NCBI RefSeq assembly: GCF_008364795.1
Contig: NZ_VTTM01000003.1
Location: 372,001-436,000, forward strand
Direction: 5' to 3'
Length of the DNA stretch: 64,000 bases
Source of the DNA: Azospirillum oryzae
Lineage (GTDB): Bacteria; Pseudomonadota; Alphaproteobacteria; Azospirillales; Azospirillaceae
Within the stretch, counting starts at the first letter, position 1; each line of letters starts with the position of its first letter. Below are positions 1 to 10,395 of this stretch, piece by piece. A program made the translations under genes and the position numbers. The notes under the pieces were generated by a model. That model saw only the letters and a program-made list of their open reading frames with translations, searched no databases and was not told where the DNA came from.

Positions 1-207
1 GGCGTAGAACGCCTGACCTTCCGGCGTCAGGCTGAGGCGGCGTGTCGACCTGTGGATCAGCCGAGTACCCAGCCGTGCTTCCAACCGGGTGATCAGCTTG
101 CTGACACCCGATGGCGTGAGGCCGCAGGCACGGGCGGCCGCGGTGAACCCGCCGAGATCGACGACCCGCGTGAAAACCTCCATCTCGGCCGCCCGGTTGA
201 CATCCAT
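1..207 (-). CDS. LysR-family transcriptional regulator (N-terminal part, cut by window edge)
   Basis: The minus strand is open from an ATG at 207 to the window edge and encodes about 69 residues of a winged helix-turn-helix. The order of features is that of LysR proteins: an N-terminal MDVNRAAEMEVFTRVVD helix, the recognition region AARACGLTPSGVSKLITRLE, then RLIHRSTRRLSLTPEG. LysR proteins bind DNA at this domain and sense a ligand with the missing C-terminal domain. It is divergent from the aldo/keto reductase gene (start 361), so the 153 bp between them probably holds the shared control region and the reductase is a candidate target. An in-frame GTG at 216 is a slightly longer alternative start. 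Confidence 0.85.
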   Translation of the reverse strand, partial: MDVNRAAEMEVFTRVVDLGGFTAAARACGLTPSGVSKLITRLEARLGTRLIHRSTRRLSLTPEGQAFYA

Positions 208-360
208 CCGCGTCACAATGATGACCCTGCGTCACAAGTCCTGAGACTGGAGGCAGCCTAATTCACAGCTGTTCCGTCGGCTATATCCTTGGCAGGCGGC
301 AGCCCCCATCGCTCACCGCCATCGGCGACCGCGACAGCTTCGATCACGAAAGGACAAGAC

Positions 361-1395
361 ATGGAGTACCGGACACTCGGCGCCTCGGGCCTCAAGGTGC
401 CCGCGCTCAGCTTCGGGACGGGCACCTTTGGCGGCAAGGGGCCGCTGTTCTCGGCTTGGGGGAACAGCGACGTCGATGACGCCCGGCGGTTGATCGACAT
501 CTGCCTTGAAGCTGGCGTCACGCTCTTCGACACCGCCGATGTCTATTCAGACGGCGGCTCGGAGGAGGTGCTCGGCGCCGCGATCCGCGGGAGGCGCGAT
601 AAGGTGTTGATCTCGACCAAGACCGGGTTGCCCATGGGCGACGGGCCGAACGATGCCGGTCTTTCCCGCCACCGGCTGATCGGCGCCGTGGAGGCGGCGC
701 TCCGGCGGCTCGGGACGGATTACATCGACCTGCTCCAACTGCACGCCTTCGATGCCTTTACGCCGGTGGAGGAGGTCCTGCACACGCTGGACACGCTCGT
801 CCGTGCCGGAAAGGTCCGCCATGTCGGCGCCTCGAACTTCGCAGGCTGGCAGCTGATGAAGTCGCTCGCCATCGCCGACCGCCATGGCTGGCCGCGCCAT
901 GTCGTGCATCAGGTCTACTATTCGCTGACCGGACGTGACTACGAATGGGAGTTGATGCCCCTTGGCCTCGACCAGAAGGTCGGTGCGCTCGTCTGGAGCC
1001 CGCTCGGCTGGGGCAGGCTGACCGGCAAGATCCGCCGTGGTCAGCCGATCCCCCAGGGTAGCCGCCTCCACGAAACCGCCCAGTGGGGGCCGCCTGTCGA
1101 AGAGGACCGCCTCTACCGCATCGTCGACGCGCTGGACGCCGTGGCGGCCGAGACCGGGCGCAGCGTTCCCCAGGTCGCCATCGCCTGGCTGCTCGCGCGG
1201 CCGACCGTCTCCTCGGTGATCGTCGGCGCCCGCAACGAGGCGCAACTGCGGGACAATCTGGGCGCCGTCGGCTGGACGCTCGAGCCCGGGCAGATCACTC
1301 GTCTCGACGCGGCCAGCGACGTGATGCCCGCCTATCCCTATTACCCGTACCGCACGCAGGAAGGCTTCGCCCGGCTCAATCCGATGCCCATCTAA
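361..1395 (+). CDS. Aldo/keto reductase
   Basis: This 344-residue protein is a full-length AKR-superfamily NADPH-dependent oxidoreductase of (beta/alpha)8 fold. The catalytic tetrad is visible: Asp57 and Tyr62 in DTADVY, Lys87 in LISTKTG, and His128 in LLQLHAFD. The C-terminal cofactor loop is IVGARNEAQLRDNLGAVGW. The start at 361 was chosen over an upstream in-frame GTG-like extension because ATG follows an AAAGGACAAGAC ribosome-binding site and MEYRTLGASGLKVP is the usual family N-terminus. The physiological substrate (aldehyde, ketone or sugar) cannot be told from sequence. It is divergent from the LysR gene, which may control it. The stop is TAA. Confidence 0.9.
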   Translation: MEYRTLGASGLKVPALSFGTGTFGGKGPLFSAWGNSDVDDARRLIDICLEAGVTLFDTADVYSDGGSEEVLGAAIRGRRDKVLISTKTGLPMGDGPNDAGLSRHRLIGAVEAALRRLGTDYIDLLQLHAFDAFTPVEEVLHTLDTLVRAGKVRHVGASNFAGWQLMKSLAIADRHGWPRHVVHQVYYSLTGRDYEWELMPLGLDQKVGALVWSPLGWGRLTGKIRRGQPIPQGSRLHETAQWGPPVEEDRLYRIVDALDAVAAETGRSVPQVAIAWLLARPTVSSVIVGARNEAQLRDNLGAVGWTLEPGQITRLDAASDVMPAYPYYPYRTQEGFARLNPMPI

Positions 1396-1668
1396 GGTAA
1401 TGGGATGCTCCTGGCGGCGTATTCCGTCGGAACGGTAACGACAAGTACAGACCCCGCGATGCGCGTCCAGTGCGGATGCTCTCCAGCCGCCAACAGCAGC
1501 GCACCGGTGGTCACCGAAGCCCGCAGTCCAATCACGGCGATCAACCGGTGCTTGCTGTACAGACGACCAATCCGAGGATTTGCTCGCAAGGAATGTGCTG
1601 CATCCCTGTTGAGGTTGGGGCGCCCTCGCCAACCGCCTTTACCGAAAACAGTCGTCAGGAGCACCCCC

Positions 1669-2164
1669 ATGTCCAAAGAAGCATTGAAGGATCTACTCAT
1701 CGAGGAACTTCAGGACGCATAGAGTTCCGAAACCCAGATCCTCGAGGCGCTGCCCGCGATGGCGGACGCGGCGTCATCTCCTCAGCTGAAGCAGGCATTT
1801 CAGACCCACCTCAAGGAGACAGATGGGCAGGTGAAGCGTCTGGAGCAGATCTTCCAGATCCTCCAGGCCGACCCCGCGGGCAACACCTGCGAAGCCACCC
1901 AGGGGCTGATCGAGGAGGCCGAGGAGATCATGGAGCAGGGGCTCTCGCCGGAGGTTCTCGATGTCGCCCTGATCATGGCCGCACAGAAGGTCGAACATTA
2001 CGAGATCGCCAGCTACGGCTCCCTCAACGCTGGCGGAGACGTGCGGGATGACGGATGTCGCCAAGCTGCTTGATGAGACCCTCAGCGAGAAAAAGGCGAC
2101 GGATGAGAAGCTGACCCAGCTTGCCGAGGGCGAGGTCAATCAGCGCGCCTTCAAGGCGGCGTGA
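1669..2164 (+). pseudogene. DUF892/YciF-like ferritin-like protein, broken by amber codon and frameshift
   Basis: Joined across three pieces, the translation matches the YciF/DUF892 ferritin-like family seen in stress-response loci. Piece one is MSKEALKDLLIEELQDA, ending in TAG at 1720-1722 where the family normally has Tyr (ELxDLYSAE). Piece two continues in the same frame from SSETQILEALPAMADA through YEIASYGSLN. A frameshift near 2025-2035 (two bases missing, or one extra) then moves the reading to a third frame that continues AETCGMTDVAKLLDETL and ends NQRAFKAA with TGA at 2162-2164. The ribosome-binding side is intact (AGGAGCACCCCC before ATG). Two independent lesions make sequencing error or recoding less likely than a true pseudogene. 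A functional product would be about 165 aa. Confidence 0.75.
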
Positions 2165-2494
2165 CCGGTCGGCGGCGGCCGTGCTGATGCGCGGTCGCCG
2201 CTTACCACCATGGTGCCCCCGCTCAGCGCAGGACGGCGAAAGGGTGCGCGCGTAGCCCATCGGCCTGTCTCGCGGTGGACGGATGACCGTAACCCGTGCG
2301 CTTGCTGATGTGCCCGGCCCCGCAGGCGTCTTCCTGTCGATGTCCTGCGATTGTCCAGCGACGTGACGACGCCAGGGGTAACTTGGACCGAGGCCTCGGT
2401 CTTGGAACAGGCCGCAACGATGCCATGCTGTCTTGACCGGGAGGTAGGCCTTTCCGAAATCTGCATGCATAGCAAACCCGGAACACGGGCAACC
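2165..2494. other. Intergenic region with a perfect 16-bp palindrome
   Basis: No convincing gene is seen in this 330-bp stretch. At 2386-2401 there is a perfect palindrome, GACCGAGGCCTCGGTC, about 95 bp before the M48 protease start. It could be an operator or a short hairpin; it is not followed by a T run, so it is not a typical terminator. Confidence 0.4.
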
Positions 2495-3463
2495 ATGTAC
2501 GCGCTCCACCTCAATGAACAGGAGCTTCGTCGACACAAGCTCCGCAACGTGGTGCAGTCCATCCTGCTGGTTGGAGGCCTGACCCTTCTCGCCGCAGCCA
2601 TCGGCTGGTTGCTCTTCGGAGCGGCGGGGATCCTGTGGGTCATCATCCTCATCGCCATCGCGCTGGTGTTCAGCCCCACCATTTCACCCCAGGTCATCCT
2701 GAGGCTATACGGCGCCCGCCGCCTTCGTCGATCCGAGATTCCAGAGGTCCAGGAGAGCCTCGCGGTATTGGCCCGGCAGGCTGGGCTGCCCAGCATCCCT
2801 GAACTGCATTATCTCGCGACGCCGGTGCCGAATGCGTTCGCCGTAGGCTCCGCGAGCAGTAGCGCCATCGTCCTGACGGACGGCCTCTTGAGGGTCATGA
2901 ACCTGCGCGAACTCGTCGGCGTCCTGGCCCACGAGGTCAGTCACGTCCGGAACCATGACCTGTTCATCATGGGGCTGGCCGACATCATCAGCCGGGTCAC
3001 GGGAGCCATGGCAACTACCGGCATCATCCTGCTGTTCTTCAGCCTGCCGTTGATGCTGGCGGAGCAGGTCGGGTTCCCCTGGCTGTTGATTGCCCTGCTT
3101 CTCGGGGCACCCACCGTCAACACGCTCATCCAACTCACCCTGTCTCGAACGCGGGAGTTCGACGCCGACCTGGACGCGGCTGCGATCACCGGGGACCCTG
3201 CGGGTCTGGCCTCCGCTCTGGCCAAGCTCCAGCGCTACGATCCCAGTTTTTGGGAGCGCATGCTGTTCCCTGGTCGGCGGAATCCCCACCCGTCCGTGCT
3301 GCGCACCCATCCGGCTACCGAAGAGCGCATCGAGCGCCTTCTTGCGCTCCCTCAGGTCGCATCCCTGCGACCGGCTTATGAGGCGCGGTCGATCACGCTT
3401 CCTGGTCACCTCGCGCCGCCCGTCCATCGACCGCGCTGGCGTGTTTCCGGGCTTTGGCATTGA
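2495..3463 (+). CDS. M48-family zinc metalloprotease, HtpX-like
   Basis: The 322-residue protein resembles HtpX, the inner-membrane protease that degrades misfolded membrane proteins. A hydrophobic hairpin lies at about residues 22-68, followed by the soluble M48 core. The zinc motif is HEVSH in VLAHEVSHVRNHD, and the third ligand is the Glu of SRTREFDADLDAA. Two further hydrophobic stretches sit between them (MATTGIILLFFSLPLML and FPWLLIALLLGAP). The C-terminus ends in HPATEERIERLLAL, typical of the family. ATG at 2495 was preferred; an in-frame ATG at 2465 would add ten residues. Its neighbour DedA gene, 158 bp downstream on the same strand, may be cotranscribed in a membrane-stress context. 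Confidence 0.85.
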   Translation: MYALHLNEQELRRHKLRNVVQSILLVGGLTLLAAAIGWLLFGAAGILWVIILIAIALVFSPTISPQVILRLYGARRLRRSEIPEVQESLAVLARQAGLPSIPELHYLATPVPNAFAVGSASSSAIVLTDGLLRVMNLRELVGVLAHEVSHVRNHDLFIMGLADIISRVTGAMATTGIILLFFSLPLMLAEQVGFPWLLIALLLGAPTVNTLIQLTLSRTREFDADLDAAAITGDPAGLASALAKLQRYDPSFWERMLFPGRRNPHPSVLRTHPATEERIERLLALPQVASLRPAYEARSITLPGHLAPPVHRPRWRVSGLWH

Positions 3464-3621
3464 CCGCCGTCCCTTTTGTCCCCGCGCCATAAACCGAACA
3501 GCGCGGTCTTGTGCGGCCATGGCGCCGGGCCCAGGTGTGAAGCGCTTGAACCCTGAAAGGACTCAGCCCTCGTCATGATCGACCTGCACCGGCCCTGCCT
3601 CGACTGCCAACCCTCATTGAG

Positions 3622-4299
3622 GTGCGAGACGACGCGCGCGCAGACACCGTGCTGACGGGGCTTCCAGATTTCGCGGCCTATGGGGCCGCGCTCGCGACCT
3701 TCATCGAAACGCACGCGGACTGGGCCGAAGTCATCATCTTTTTGATGGCGTTCGCGGAGGGACTGACACTCGTCGGGCTTCTCATTCCCGGCGTCGTCAT
3801 GCTGACCGCGAGCGGCGCGCTTGTTGCCGCGGGTGTTCTCGATTTTTGGCCGGTCTATCTGGCGATCGCGGGCGGCGCCATCCTGGGAGACGCCACGTCT
3901 TACTGGCTGGGCCGCCGCTACGGTGAGCGCATGTTCCGCCTGTGGCCCCTCAGCAAGCATCCCGAACTGCGCGGCCGTGGCGAAGCCTTCTTTCTCCGGC
4001 ATGGCAGCAAGAGCGTGTTCCTGGCACGCTTCATCGGCCCGCTGCGTGCGGTGGTGCCGACGACTGCTGGGATGATGGCGATGCCCCATCGGAAGTTTCA
4101 AGCGTTCAACGTCCTGTCGGCCGTAATCTGGGCGCCGTTGCTGATGTCGCCGGGCCATCTTGCCTGGACCGGTTACGACATGAGTGGAGTAGGTGGCCGT
4201 GCCACACCGGCCGTCGATGGTAACGTGGGACATGGTGCGGCAAAGTCCTGCGCACCCGCGCCACCCGTCGAGGGTTCGCCGGAAAGAACGGGCTGTTAG
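3622..4299 (+). CDS. DedA-family membrane protein
   Basis: The 225-residue product has the DedA (SNARE-associated) signature: GLLIPGVVMLTASGALVAAG near residue 52, then GGAILGDATSYWLGRRYG, and the C-terminal FLARFIGPLRAVVPTTAGMM. DedA proteins are inner-membrane transporters; several move undecaprenyl phosphate or support membrane potential. At least four hydrophobic segments are visible. Residues after about 180 (from MSPGHLAWTGYDMSG) become Gly/Ala/Pro rich and do not look like the normal final helix, so the 3' end may be altered by a frameshift or simply divergent. Translation seems to begin at GTG 3622; the ribosome-binding site is weak. Confidence 0.8.
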   Translation: MRDDARADTVLTGLPDFAAYGAALATFIETHADWAEVIIFLMAFAEGLTLVGLLIPGVVMLTASGALVAAGVLDFWPVYLAIAGGAILGDATSYWLGRRYGERMFRLWPLSKHPELRGRGEAFFLRHGSKSVFLARFIGPLRAVVPTTAGMMAMPHRKFQAFNVLSAVIWAPLLMSPGHLAWTGYDMSGVGGRATPAVDGNVGHGAAKSCAPAPPVEGSPERTGC

Positions 4300-4396
4300 C
4301 CTCCATCCTTCGGTCTCGCGACGATGCTCCTGTTCGAGATCGGATCGCTGCTTTCAGCTGCCCAACCTTAACTAAGCCGATCACGGTTCAGGCGAC

Positions 4397-7300
4397 CTAT
4401 CGAAAATCCCTCGTCTGCGGCTTGATACCGGACCCGAGCCGCAGGTTGGGGTCGTACATCTCCTTTGCCTGCGGCATCTGCCGTCCGGCTATTCCTGTTC
4501 CGACCTCGTCGGACCGGCACGGCCGCAACGGCATCGGCTCCCCTCGGTTGCCGATGGACCGCAGCAGGTCCGTCTGGTCGGTCAACCGCTCGGCGATCAG
4601 GTGGATGACCTCGCCCTCGACCTGTACACGGCCCTTCACCGCCATCATGCTGGCGCCCAGGACGACGCGGCGCTGCTGTTCGAACAGTTGTCGCCAGACG
4701 ATGACGTTGGCGATGCCGGTTTCGTCCTCGAGGGTGATGAACAGAACCCCATTGGCGCTTCCTGGCCGCTGCCTGACCAGCACCAAGCCGGACACCGTGA
4801 CCCGGCGTCCGTCGCGCGTGCGAGCGAGGTCAGTGCAGGGGATGATGCCCTGGCGTCGGAGATCCCGGCGCAGGAACGACAGTGGATGGCTGCGCAGGCT
4901 CAAGCCCGTCGTCGAATAGTCCTCGACCACCTCGCTGCCCGCGTTCATGGGCTTAAGGGCGACCTCCGGTTCCTCAGCCTCCCGCTCGGCCCTGGCGGCC
5001 GCGAAGAGCGGCAGGGCCTCATCCCGGAGCGCCCGGATGGCCCAGACCGCTTCCCGGCGCCTCAGGCCAAGGCCCGCGAAGCCATCGGCGGCCGCCAACT
5101 GGCGAAGAGCCGCCACCGGCACCCCTGCTCGGCGCCACAAGTCTTCGACGCTGCCATAAGGCCGGTCCTCGCGGGCGGAAACGATCCCGGCTCCGGCGGC
5201 GTTGGTCAGCCCTTTGACCATCCGGAAGCCAAGCCGGACGGCCAGTCTGCCGTCCGCCATCGGCTCCAAGGTGCAGTCCCAGCGCGAGGCGCGGACGTCG
5301 ACCGGCCGAACCTCGACGCCGTGCTCGCGCGCATCCCGGACGATCTGGGCGGGTGCGTAGAAGCCCATCGGCTGCGCATTCAGCAGGGCGGCGCAGAACA
5401 CCTCGGGATGGTGGCACTTCATCCAGCTGCTGGCGTAGGCGATCAGCGCGAAGGAGGCCGCGTGGCTTTCCGGGAAGCCGTAGCTGCCGAAGCCCTCCAA
5501 CTGCTTGAAGGTCGCCTCCGCGAAATCATGGGTGTACCCGCGCGCCACCATGCCGTTGACCAGCTTGTCGCGGAAAGCCGAGACGCCGCCGGTGAACTTG
5601 AAGGTGGCCATCGACTTGCGCAACTTGTCGGCTTCGCCGGGGGTGAAGCCCGCGCATTCAATGGCGACCCGCATCGCCTGCTCCTGGAACAGCGGCACCC
5701 CCAAGGTCGGCCCCAGCACGGCCTCGAGCTCGGGCTTCGGGTATTCCACCGGCTCCAGTCCCTCCCGGCGCCGCAGGTACGGATGCACCATGTCGCCCTG
5801 GATCGGGCCGGGGCGGACGATGGCCACCTCGATGACTAGGTCGTAGAAGGTCCGCGGCTTGATGCGCGGCAGCATGGCCATCTGCGCCCGGCTCTCGATC
5901 TGGAAGACGCCCAATGTGTCGGCCCGCCGGATCATCTCGTAGGTCGCCGAGTCCTCGGCCGGGATGTTCGCCAAGTCCATGCGGATGCCCTTGTGCTCCT
6001 CCAGGAGTTCGAAGGCCCTGCGCATGCAGCCAAGCATGCCGAGCCCGAGAACGTCGACCTTCATGATGCGGAGGACGTCGATGTCGTCCTTGTCCCATTC
6101 GATGACCTGCCGGTCCTCCATGGCGGCGGGTTCAATGGGGACGAGTTCGTCGAGCCGACCCTGCGTCAGCACAAAGCCGCCTGGGTGTTGAGACAGGTGC
6201 CTGGGCGTGCCCATCAGCTGCCGGGCAAGTTCAAGGGTCAATCTGAGACGCCGGTCTCCCAGGTTGAGCTTCAGTTCGGCCGCGTGCTGCTCGTCGACGC
6301 CTTCGTCGGACCAAGCCCATATCTGTCCGGCCAGCGCGGCTGTGACGTCTTCGGTGAGCCCCATGACCTTCCCGACGTCGCGGATGGCGCCACGAGCCCG
6401 GTACCGGCTGACCACTGCCGTCAGAGCAGCGCGGTGCATTCCGTAGGTCTCATAGATCCATTGGATGACCACCTCTCGCCTGTCATGCTCGAAGTCGACA
6501 TCAATGTCCGGCGGCTCCCTGCGTTCGGCCGATACGAAGCGTTCGAACAACAGGTTGTGGCGCTCGGGATCAATGCTGGTGATGCCCAGCACATAGCAGA
6601 CCGCCGAGTTTGCGGCTGAACCCCGCCCCTGACAGAGAATCCCCTGCGCCCTCGCGAACCGGACGATACTGTGGACGGTCAGGAAATAGGGCGCGTAGCC
6701 CAGCTGGCCGATGAGCCGCAACTCGTGCCGGAGCACGGCCTGGACCTTCTCCGGCACGCCATCGGGATAACGGTCGGCAACGGCCGACCAGGTCAGCTGC
6801 TCCAACGACTGCTGCGCCGTCAGGCCTGGAATTACCACCTCCTCAGGATATTGGTACTGTAGTTCGGATAGGCAAAAGCGGCAGCGGTCGACGATCTCCA
6901 GCGTGCGGGCCACCGCCTCCGGGTATTTGGCGAACAGGCGCACCATCTCCGCCGGGGGCTTGAGATGGCGGTCGGCGAAGCGCTCCTTCTTGAACCCGGC
7001 ATCGTCGATGGTGCAGCCCTCGCGGATGCATGTGACGACATCCTGCATGATCCGGCGCTCCGGCGCGTGATACAGGACGTCGTTGGTCGCTACCGTCGGC
7101 ACGCGCAGCGCGGTAGCCATAGCCGCCAGCTGATGCAGGCGCATGGCATCTCCCGGCCGCCGCCGGAGGGTCAGCCCCATGTAGCAACGGCCGGGATAGA
7201 TCCGGCGCAGGCGCTCCAACTGCCGGGCGCAGTGCTCGTCCGCTTCTCCCGGCACCAGGATGGTGAGCAGTCCCTCAGCCCAGCCTGCCAAGTCCTCCCA

Positions 7301-7657
7301 GGTGAGCTCGCAGGCACCCTTCCCCGCTCGGCTCTTGCCCAGGGTCAACAACCGGCAGAGACGCCCGTAGCCTGCCCGGTCCATCGGGTACAGCAGCAGG
7401 GCCGTGCCGTCGGTCAGGTCAACTCGAGAGCCGACCACCAGCCGCACGCCGGTTTGCTGCGCCGCCTCGTAGGCGCGCACGATGCCCGCCATCGAGTGCC
7501 GGTCGACGATGCCGAGTGCCCGGATTCCCATCGCCGCGGCGGTCAGAAAAAGCTCCTGCGCGCTCGAAGCTCCCCGGAGGAAGCTGAAGTGCGTCGTCAC
7601 CTGGAGCTCTGCATAGGCCACGCTCGCAGTGATCGGCTCCTTGTCCCCCGCCGTCAT
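4397..7657 (-). CDS. dnaE2: Error-prone DNA polymerase III alpha subunit (DnaE2)
   Basis: At 1086 residues this is a full-length DnaE2 (ImuC), the catalytic polymerase of the ImuA-ImuB-DnaE2 translesion mutasome used by alphaproteobacteria in place of Pol V. The N-terminal PHP domain starts [19 protein letters not shown] and contains [10 protein letters not shown]. The C-family active site shows [13 protein letters not shown], preceded by [17 protein letters not shown]. Further on come [18 protein letters not shown], a helix-hairpin-helix region and an OB domain near the end ([16 protein letters not shown]). The ATG at 7657 overlaps the TGA of imuB in an ATGA, so the two are translationally coupled. 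It lies third in an SOS operon governed by the LexA box at 9931-9945. A longer in-frame start at 7714 lies inside imuB and is unlikely. Confidence 0.95.
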   Translation of the reverse strand: MTAGDKEPITASVAYAELQVTTHFSFLRGASSAQELFLTAAAMGIRALGIVDRHSMAGIVRAYEAAQQTGVRLVVGSRVDLTDGTALLLYPMDRAGYGRLCRLLTLGKSRAGKGACELTWEDLAGWAEGLLTILVPGEADEHCARQLERLRRIYPGRCYMGLTLRRRPGDAMRLHQLAAMATALRVPTVATNDVLYHAPERRIMQDVVTCIREGCTIDDAGFKKERFADRHLKPPAEMVRLFAKYPEAVARTLEIVDRCRFCLSELQYQYPEEVVIPGLTAQQSLEQLTWSAVADRYPDGVPEKVQAVLRHELRLIGQLGYAPYFLTVHSIVRFARAQGILCQGRGSAANSAVCYVLGITSIDPERHNLLFERFVSAERREPPDIDVDFEHDRREVVIQWIYETYGMHRAALTAVVSRYRARGAIRDVGKVMGLTEDVTAALAGQIWAWSDEGVDEQHAAELKLNLGDRRLRLTLELARQLMGTPRHLSQHPGGFVLTQGRLDELVPIEPAAMEDRQVIEWDKDDIDVLRIMKVDVLGLGMLGCMRRAFELLEEHKGIRMDLANIPAEDSATYEMIRRADTLGVFQIESRAQMAMLPRIKPRTFYDLVIEVAIVRPGPIQGDMVHPYLRRREGLEPVEYPKPELEAVLGPTLGVPLFQEQAMRVAIECAGFTPGEADKLRKSMATFKFTGGVSAFRDKLVNGMVARGYTHDFAEATFKQLEGFGSYGFPESHAASFALIAYASSWMKCHHPEVFCAALLNAQPMGFYAPAQIVRDAREHGVEVRPVDVRASRWDCTLEPMADGRLAVRLGFRMVKGLTNAAGAGIVSAREDRPYGSVEDLWRRAGVPVAALRQLAAADGFAGLGLRRREAVWAIRALRDEALPLFAAARAEREAEEPEVALKPMNAGSEVVEDYSTTGLSLRSHPLSFLRRDLRRQGIIPCTDLARTRDGRRVTVSGLVLVRQRPGSANGVLFITLEDETGIANVIVWRQLFEQQRRVVLGASMMAVKGRVQVEGEVIHLIAERLTDQTDLLRSIGNRGEPMPLRPCRSDEVGTGIAGRQMPQAKEMYDPNLRLGSGIKPQTRDFR

Positions 7658-9216
7658 CCGAAAAGCCCATGCAGATACCAGCGCATTGGGCCGGTCTCCG
7701 GCGAGCCCTCCCAAGACCTGTAGAGCCAGAAGCGCTCGCCTTCATGGTCTTCGACGGCATAGTAGTCGCGCGCCGCCGCCATCTCGCGGTCCCTGCGCCA
7801 CCATTCGCCATGGATGCGCTCAGGTCCATCGGCGCGGCGGATCAACCGTCTGACACCCCGCCAGGTGAAAGCCATCGGCGGGTGATCAGGCATCAGGGCC
7901 AGCGTCTCGATGGGCTCCGGCGGCGACAAAAGCCGTCCCGGCCGTGGCCATTGCGTCGGCCAGCCAGTCGGCACCGGTGGCGCCAGAGCGGGGATGCGCG
8001 CGACTGACCTCTCGGGGACGTCGCTCTCCAAGGGTGCGCACCGATAGAGCCGGTCATGGCCGATCCGGTTGCCCAGGACATCGATCAGCCCGGCGATCGT
8101 GGCCGCGTCATCGGAGGCGGCAAGGTCGGTTTCAGCGCCGACCAGGCGGCCGACCTCCTCGGCCGTCAGGGGCTCGGCAAGCGTGGCTGTCAAGACGGCA
8201 GCCTCAATGCCGAATCCGGGGTCGACCTTGTCGACGCGCTCGTTCAGCAGCCGGGTGAGATGCACCGCGTTGCGGACCGGCTTGGCCGTCCCGACCCGGA
8301 TGCCCTGCATCGTTCCGTCGACTCGATGCCAGAGCAGGTCCAGCGTCCTGGCGCCCAGCCCCCGTTGCTCCAGCTGTCCGCAGAGGTCCGTCACCAGTGC
8401 CCCGACGACGGTCTGGAGTGCTTCAGCCGTGCTGATGGGTTCGACCAAGCTGCGGCGCGCCTGGACGGCTTCGGTCGGGATGACGGGCACGATCGGTTCG
8501 GCGACACGGCCGAAGACTTGGTCCAGCCGTCGGCCAAGCGACGTACCGAACCGATGGGCCAGCGGCGCGCGTGGTGTTGCCTCCAGGTCGCCGATGGTCT
8601 CGAAACCCAGGCGTCGAAGTTCCATCGTCATCTCTGGCGGCAGCCGCAGGGCGGCCAGCGGCAAGGCGGACACAACCTCCAGCGCATCGTCGACTACACA
8701 CACCGGGCGGTGACCGAAGCGCGCGATGGCATTGGCGGCGCCCGGTGTACCGGCGACCGCTGCCCGTGAGGCGACGCCCATTCCGGCGAGGCGGCCGACC
8801 AGGTCATCGAGCAGCGGGCGCTCGCCGCCGACCAGATGGCTGGCACCGGTGATGTCGATCCACAGGCCATCTGATGGGTCCACGGCCACCATCGGGCTAT
8901 AGCGGAGCGCCCACAGCGCCAGCCGGTGCAGGCCCTCGGCGTCGGCATCGGGATCAGCGTCGGCTATCGTCAGGTCCGGCACCATTGCCCGCGCATGGGC
9001 GAGCGGGATGCCCCGGCGCAAGTCGAGCCTATGGGCGGCCATGTCCACGGCCGTGATGACGCGCTGGGCGCCGGTCGACGCGATGACGAAGGGCTTGTCG
9101 GCGTCAGGCGCCGATCCGGAGCCTGGCCTGCCATGGCGGTTCTTCCACGAGCGTGCCCTGGCGCGCAGCAGATCCGTCGGCCAGGTTGGCAAGTAGACCG
9201 AGACGACCCTCCTCAT
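7654..9216 (-). CDS. imuB: Y-family polymerase-like mutasome hub ImuB
   Basis: The 520-residue protein belongs to the Y-family but to the ImuB branch, which lacks polymerase activity and bridges DnaE2, ImuA and the beta clamp. The N-terminus [20 protein letters not shown] is typical, with the palm region [18 protein letters not shown] and fingers/thumb segment [20 protein letters not shown]. The Asp-Glu pair of active Y polymerases is absent at the usual place ([19 protein letters not shown]). The start at 9216 was chosen because the longer reading frame only adds low-complexity sequence that is the shadow of the overlapping imuA. It overlaps imuA by 113 bp and dnaE2 by 4 bp, consistent with one transcript. 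Confidence 0.92.
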   Translation of the reverse strand: MRRVVSVYLPTWPTDLLRARARSWKNRHGRPGSGSAPDADKPFVIASTGAQRVITAVDMAAHRLDLRRGIPLAHARAMVPDLTIADADPDADAEGLHRLALWALRYSPMVAVDPSDGLWIDITGASHLVGGERPLLDDLVGRLAGMGVASRAAVAGTPGAANAIARFGHRPVCVVDDALEVVSALPLAALRLPPEMTMELRRLGFETIGDLEATPRAPLAHRFGTSLGRRLDQVFGRVAEPIVPVIPTEAVQARRSLVEPISTAEALQTVVGALVTDLCGQLEQRGLGARTLDLLWHRVDGTMQGIRVGTAKPVRNAVHLTRLLNERVDKVDPGFGIEAAVLTATLAEPLTAEEVGRLVGAETDLAASDDAATIAGLIDVLGNRIGHDRLYRCAPLESDVPERSVARIPALAPPVPTGWPTQWPRPGRLLSPPEPIETLALMPDHPPMAFTWRGVRRLIRRADGPERIHGEWWRRDREMAAARDYYAVEDHEGERFWLYRSWEGSPETGPMRWYLHGLFG

Positions 9217-9901
9217 CGCAGCCCTCCAAATCCCACTCACCGGTCCCACCGCCACGACACCGCACCAGTTCCACCCGCCATCGCCTTCGGCCGATTCCCG
9301 GCGCTGGCAGCGGGCTGGACGGCAGGGCCGAGATCCGCCAACGGGTGACGGCGGCCGTAGGCTGGCCCACCTCGACGGCGGCCGTGGCCGGGCTGCGCCA
9401 CCGGCGCAGGATGATGGCGGTGACGCCGGAGTGCTCGGCGGCGATCTGCATGCGCCTGGAAGCAACCATTGGCAACTTGGCGAGCTCGCCGACCACAGCT
9501 GCTAGCCCGCGGTGGCGTAGGCCTTCCTCGATCAGCAGAGGCAGCATTCTCTCGTCCGGAGCTTCGGCGTAGATGACCCGGTTCGGGTTCAAGCCGACCT
9601 GGGAGAGCGCCGGGGCAAACAGGTCCGACGCCCGCAGGCACCAGAGCACCGGCCCCGTCATCCTGGACAGGATCCCTGCGACGAACAACGTGGCCGCTGC
9701 GGCGTGGATCACGCCTAGGTCGCCGCCCTCGGCCACCTCGTGCACGACTCCCAACGCCAGCCCGCCGCTTGGCAGCCGATCGTCGATCTCGGCGAGCCCG
9801 AACGGCAGCACGCGCATGACGCGCTGCTCGCCGCGTTCCAGCTGGTGGATGCGGTTACGCAGGTCCTGAAGGGCAGGTCGAGGGGGCTGGTCAGGATACA
9901 T
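9104..9901 (-). CDS. imuA: SOS mutasome protein ImuA (RecA-like fold)
   Basis: This 265-residue product matches ImuA, a SulA/RecA-related protein that works with ImuB and DnaE2 in damage-induced mutagenesis. Recognisable parts are RVLPFGLAEIDDRLPSGGL, GVVHEVAEGGDLGVIHAAA, and the segment GPVLWCLRASDLFAPALSQVGLNPNRVIYAEA, which aligns with the RecA core; a standard Walker A is not present. The ATG at 9901 was chosen because the longer open frame to 9961 would start upstream of the LexA box, inside the promoter. First gene of the operon imuA-imuB-dnaE2. Induced on DNA damage if the operator works as in other alphaproteobacteria. Confidence 0.9.
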   Translation of the reverse strand: MYPDQPPRPALQDLRNRIHQLERGEQRVMRVLPFGLAEIDDRLPSGGLALGVVHEVAEGGDLGVIHAAAATLFVAGILSRMTGPVLWCLRASDLFAPALSQVGLNPNRVIYAEAPDERMLPLLIEEGLRHRGLAAVVGELAKLPMVASRRMQIAAEHSGVTAIILRRWRSPATAAVEVGQPTAAVTRWRISALPSSPLPAPGIGRRRWRVELVRCRGGGTGEWDLEGCDEEGRLGLLANLADGSAARQGTLVEEPPWQARLRIGA

Positions 9902-9930
9902 GTCTCTTGAGACAGACCGGGAAGGATTAT

Positions 9931-9945
9931 GTTCCCTTTTTGTTC
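9931..9945 (-). promoter_or_regulatory. LexA (SOS) box upstream of imuA
   Basis: GTTC, seven bases, GTTC (plus strand) ends 30 bp before the imuA start. This direct repeat is the established LexA operator of alphaproteobacteria. Its position rules out the upstream alternative start of imuA and predicts that the whole mutasome operon is repressed until DNA damage. Confidence 0.85.
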
Positions 9946-10395
9946 CCCATAAGCCGGACATAAGTCAAGACTAAGCCTGTTCCGGCCAAGGTCAGGGCAG
10001 TTGCGTCACGTTTCTCCAGGCCGCTGACGTGATCATGGACCCGGCGTCACAAGCGGAAATCGGGCGCAAACCGCCGAATCTTCAGCAAGTCGTTGACGGT
10101 GGGGCATTCAAGGCGAAGGCAGGACAGCGACCTGACGCAGTGAAGTAAAGGGAAGAGGTCGAATGGTTTATCCCGGACCGGTTGCTGGGCGCTGAACGAC
10201 TCGGCTCCTGCCCCTGATGGGCAGTGCTTTGTCAGATCTACACACCATGACGCGCGTTCGCGCGAAGAAGGTGCAACTGCCATGGTGGAGTAGGGAGGCT
10301 GAAATGACACAGTGTGTCGTCGTCTCCTACGGAGCGGAGGCAATTTTGTCATCGAACCGCCATGTGAGAGAGGATCGCATTGACGGGAGGAAGGA
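9946..10395. other. Intergenic region between imuA promoter and receiver gene
   Basis: This 450-bp stretch separates the divergent imuA operon and the receiver gene. No reading frame in it resembles a known protein and no clear hairpin or repeat was seen. It presumably contains the promoter of the receiver gene near its right end. Confidence 0.3.

Noticed and set aside
1392..1700. Minus-strand frame of about 100 aa with hydrophobic parts, downstream of the aldo/keto reductase
   Set aside because: Starts within the DUF892 pseudogene, no ribosome-binding site and no family pattern; looks like a chance frame in GC-rich DNA.
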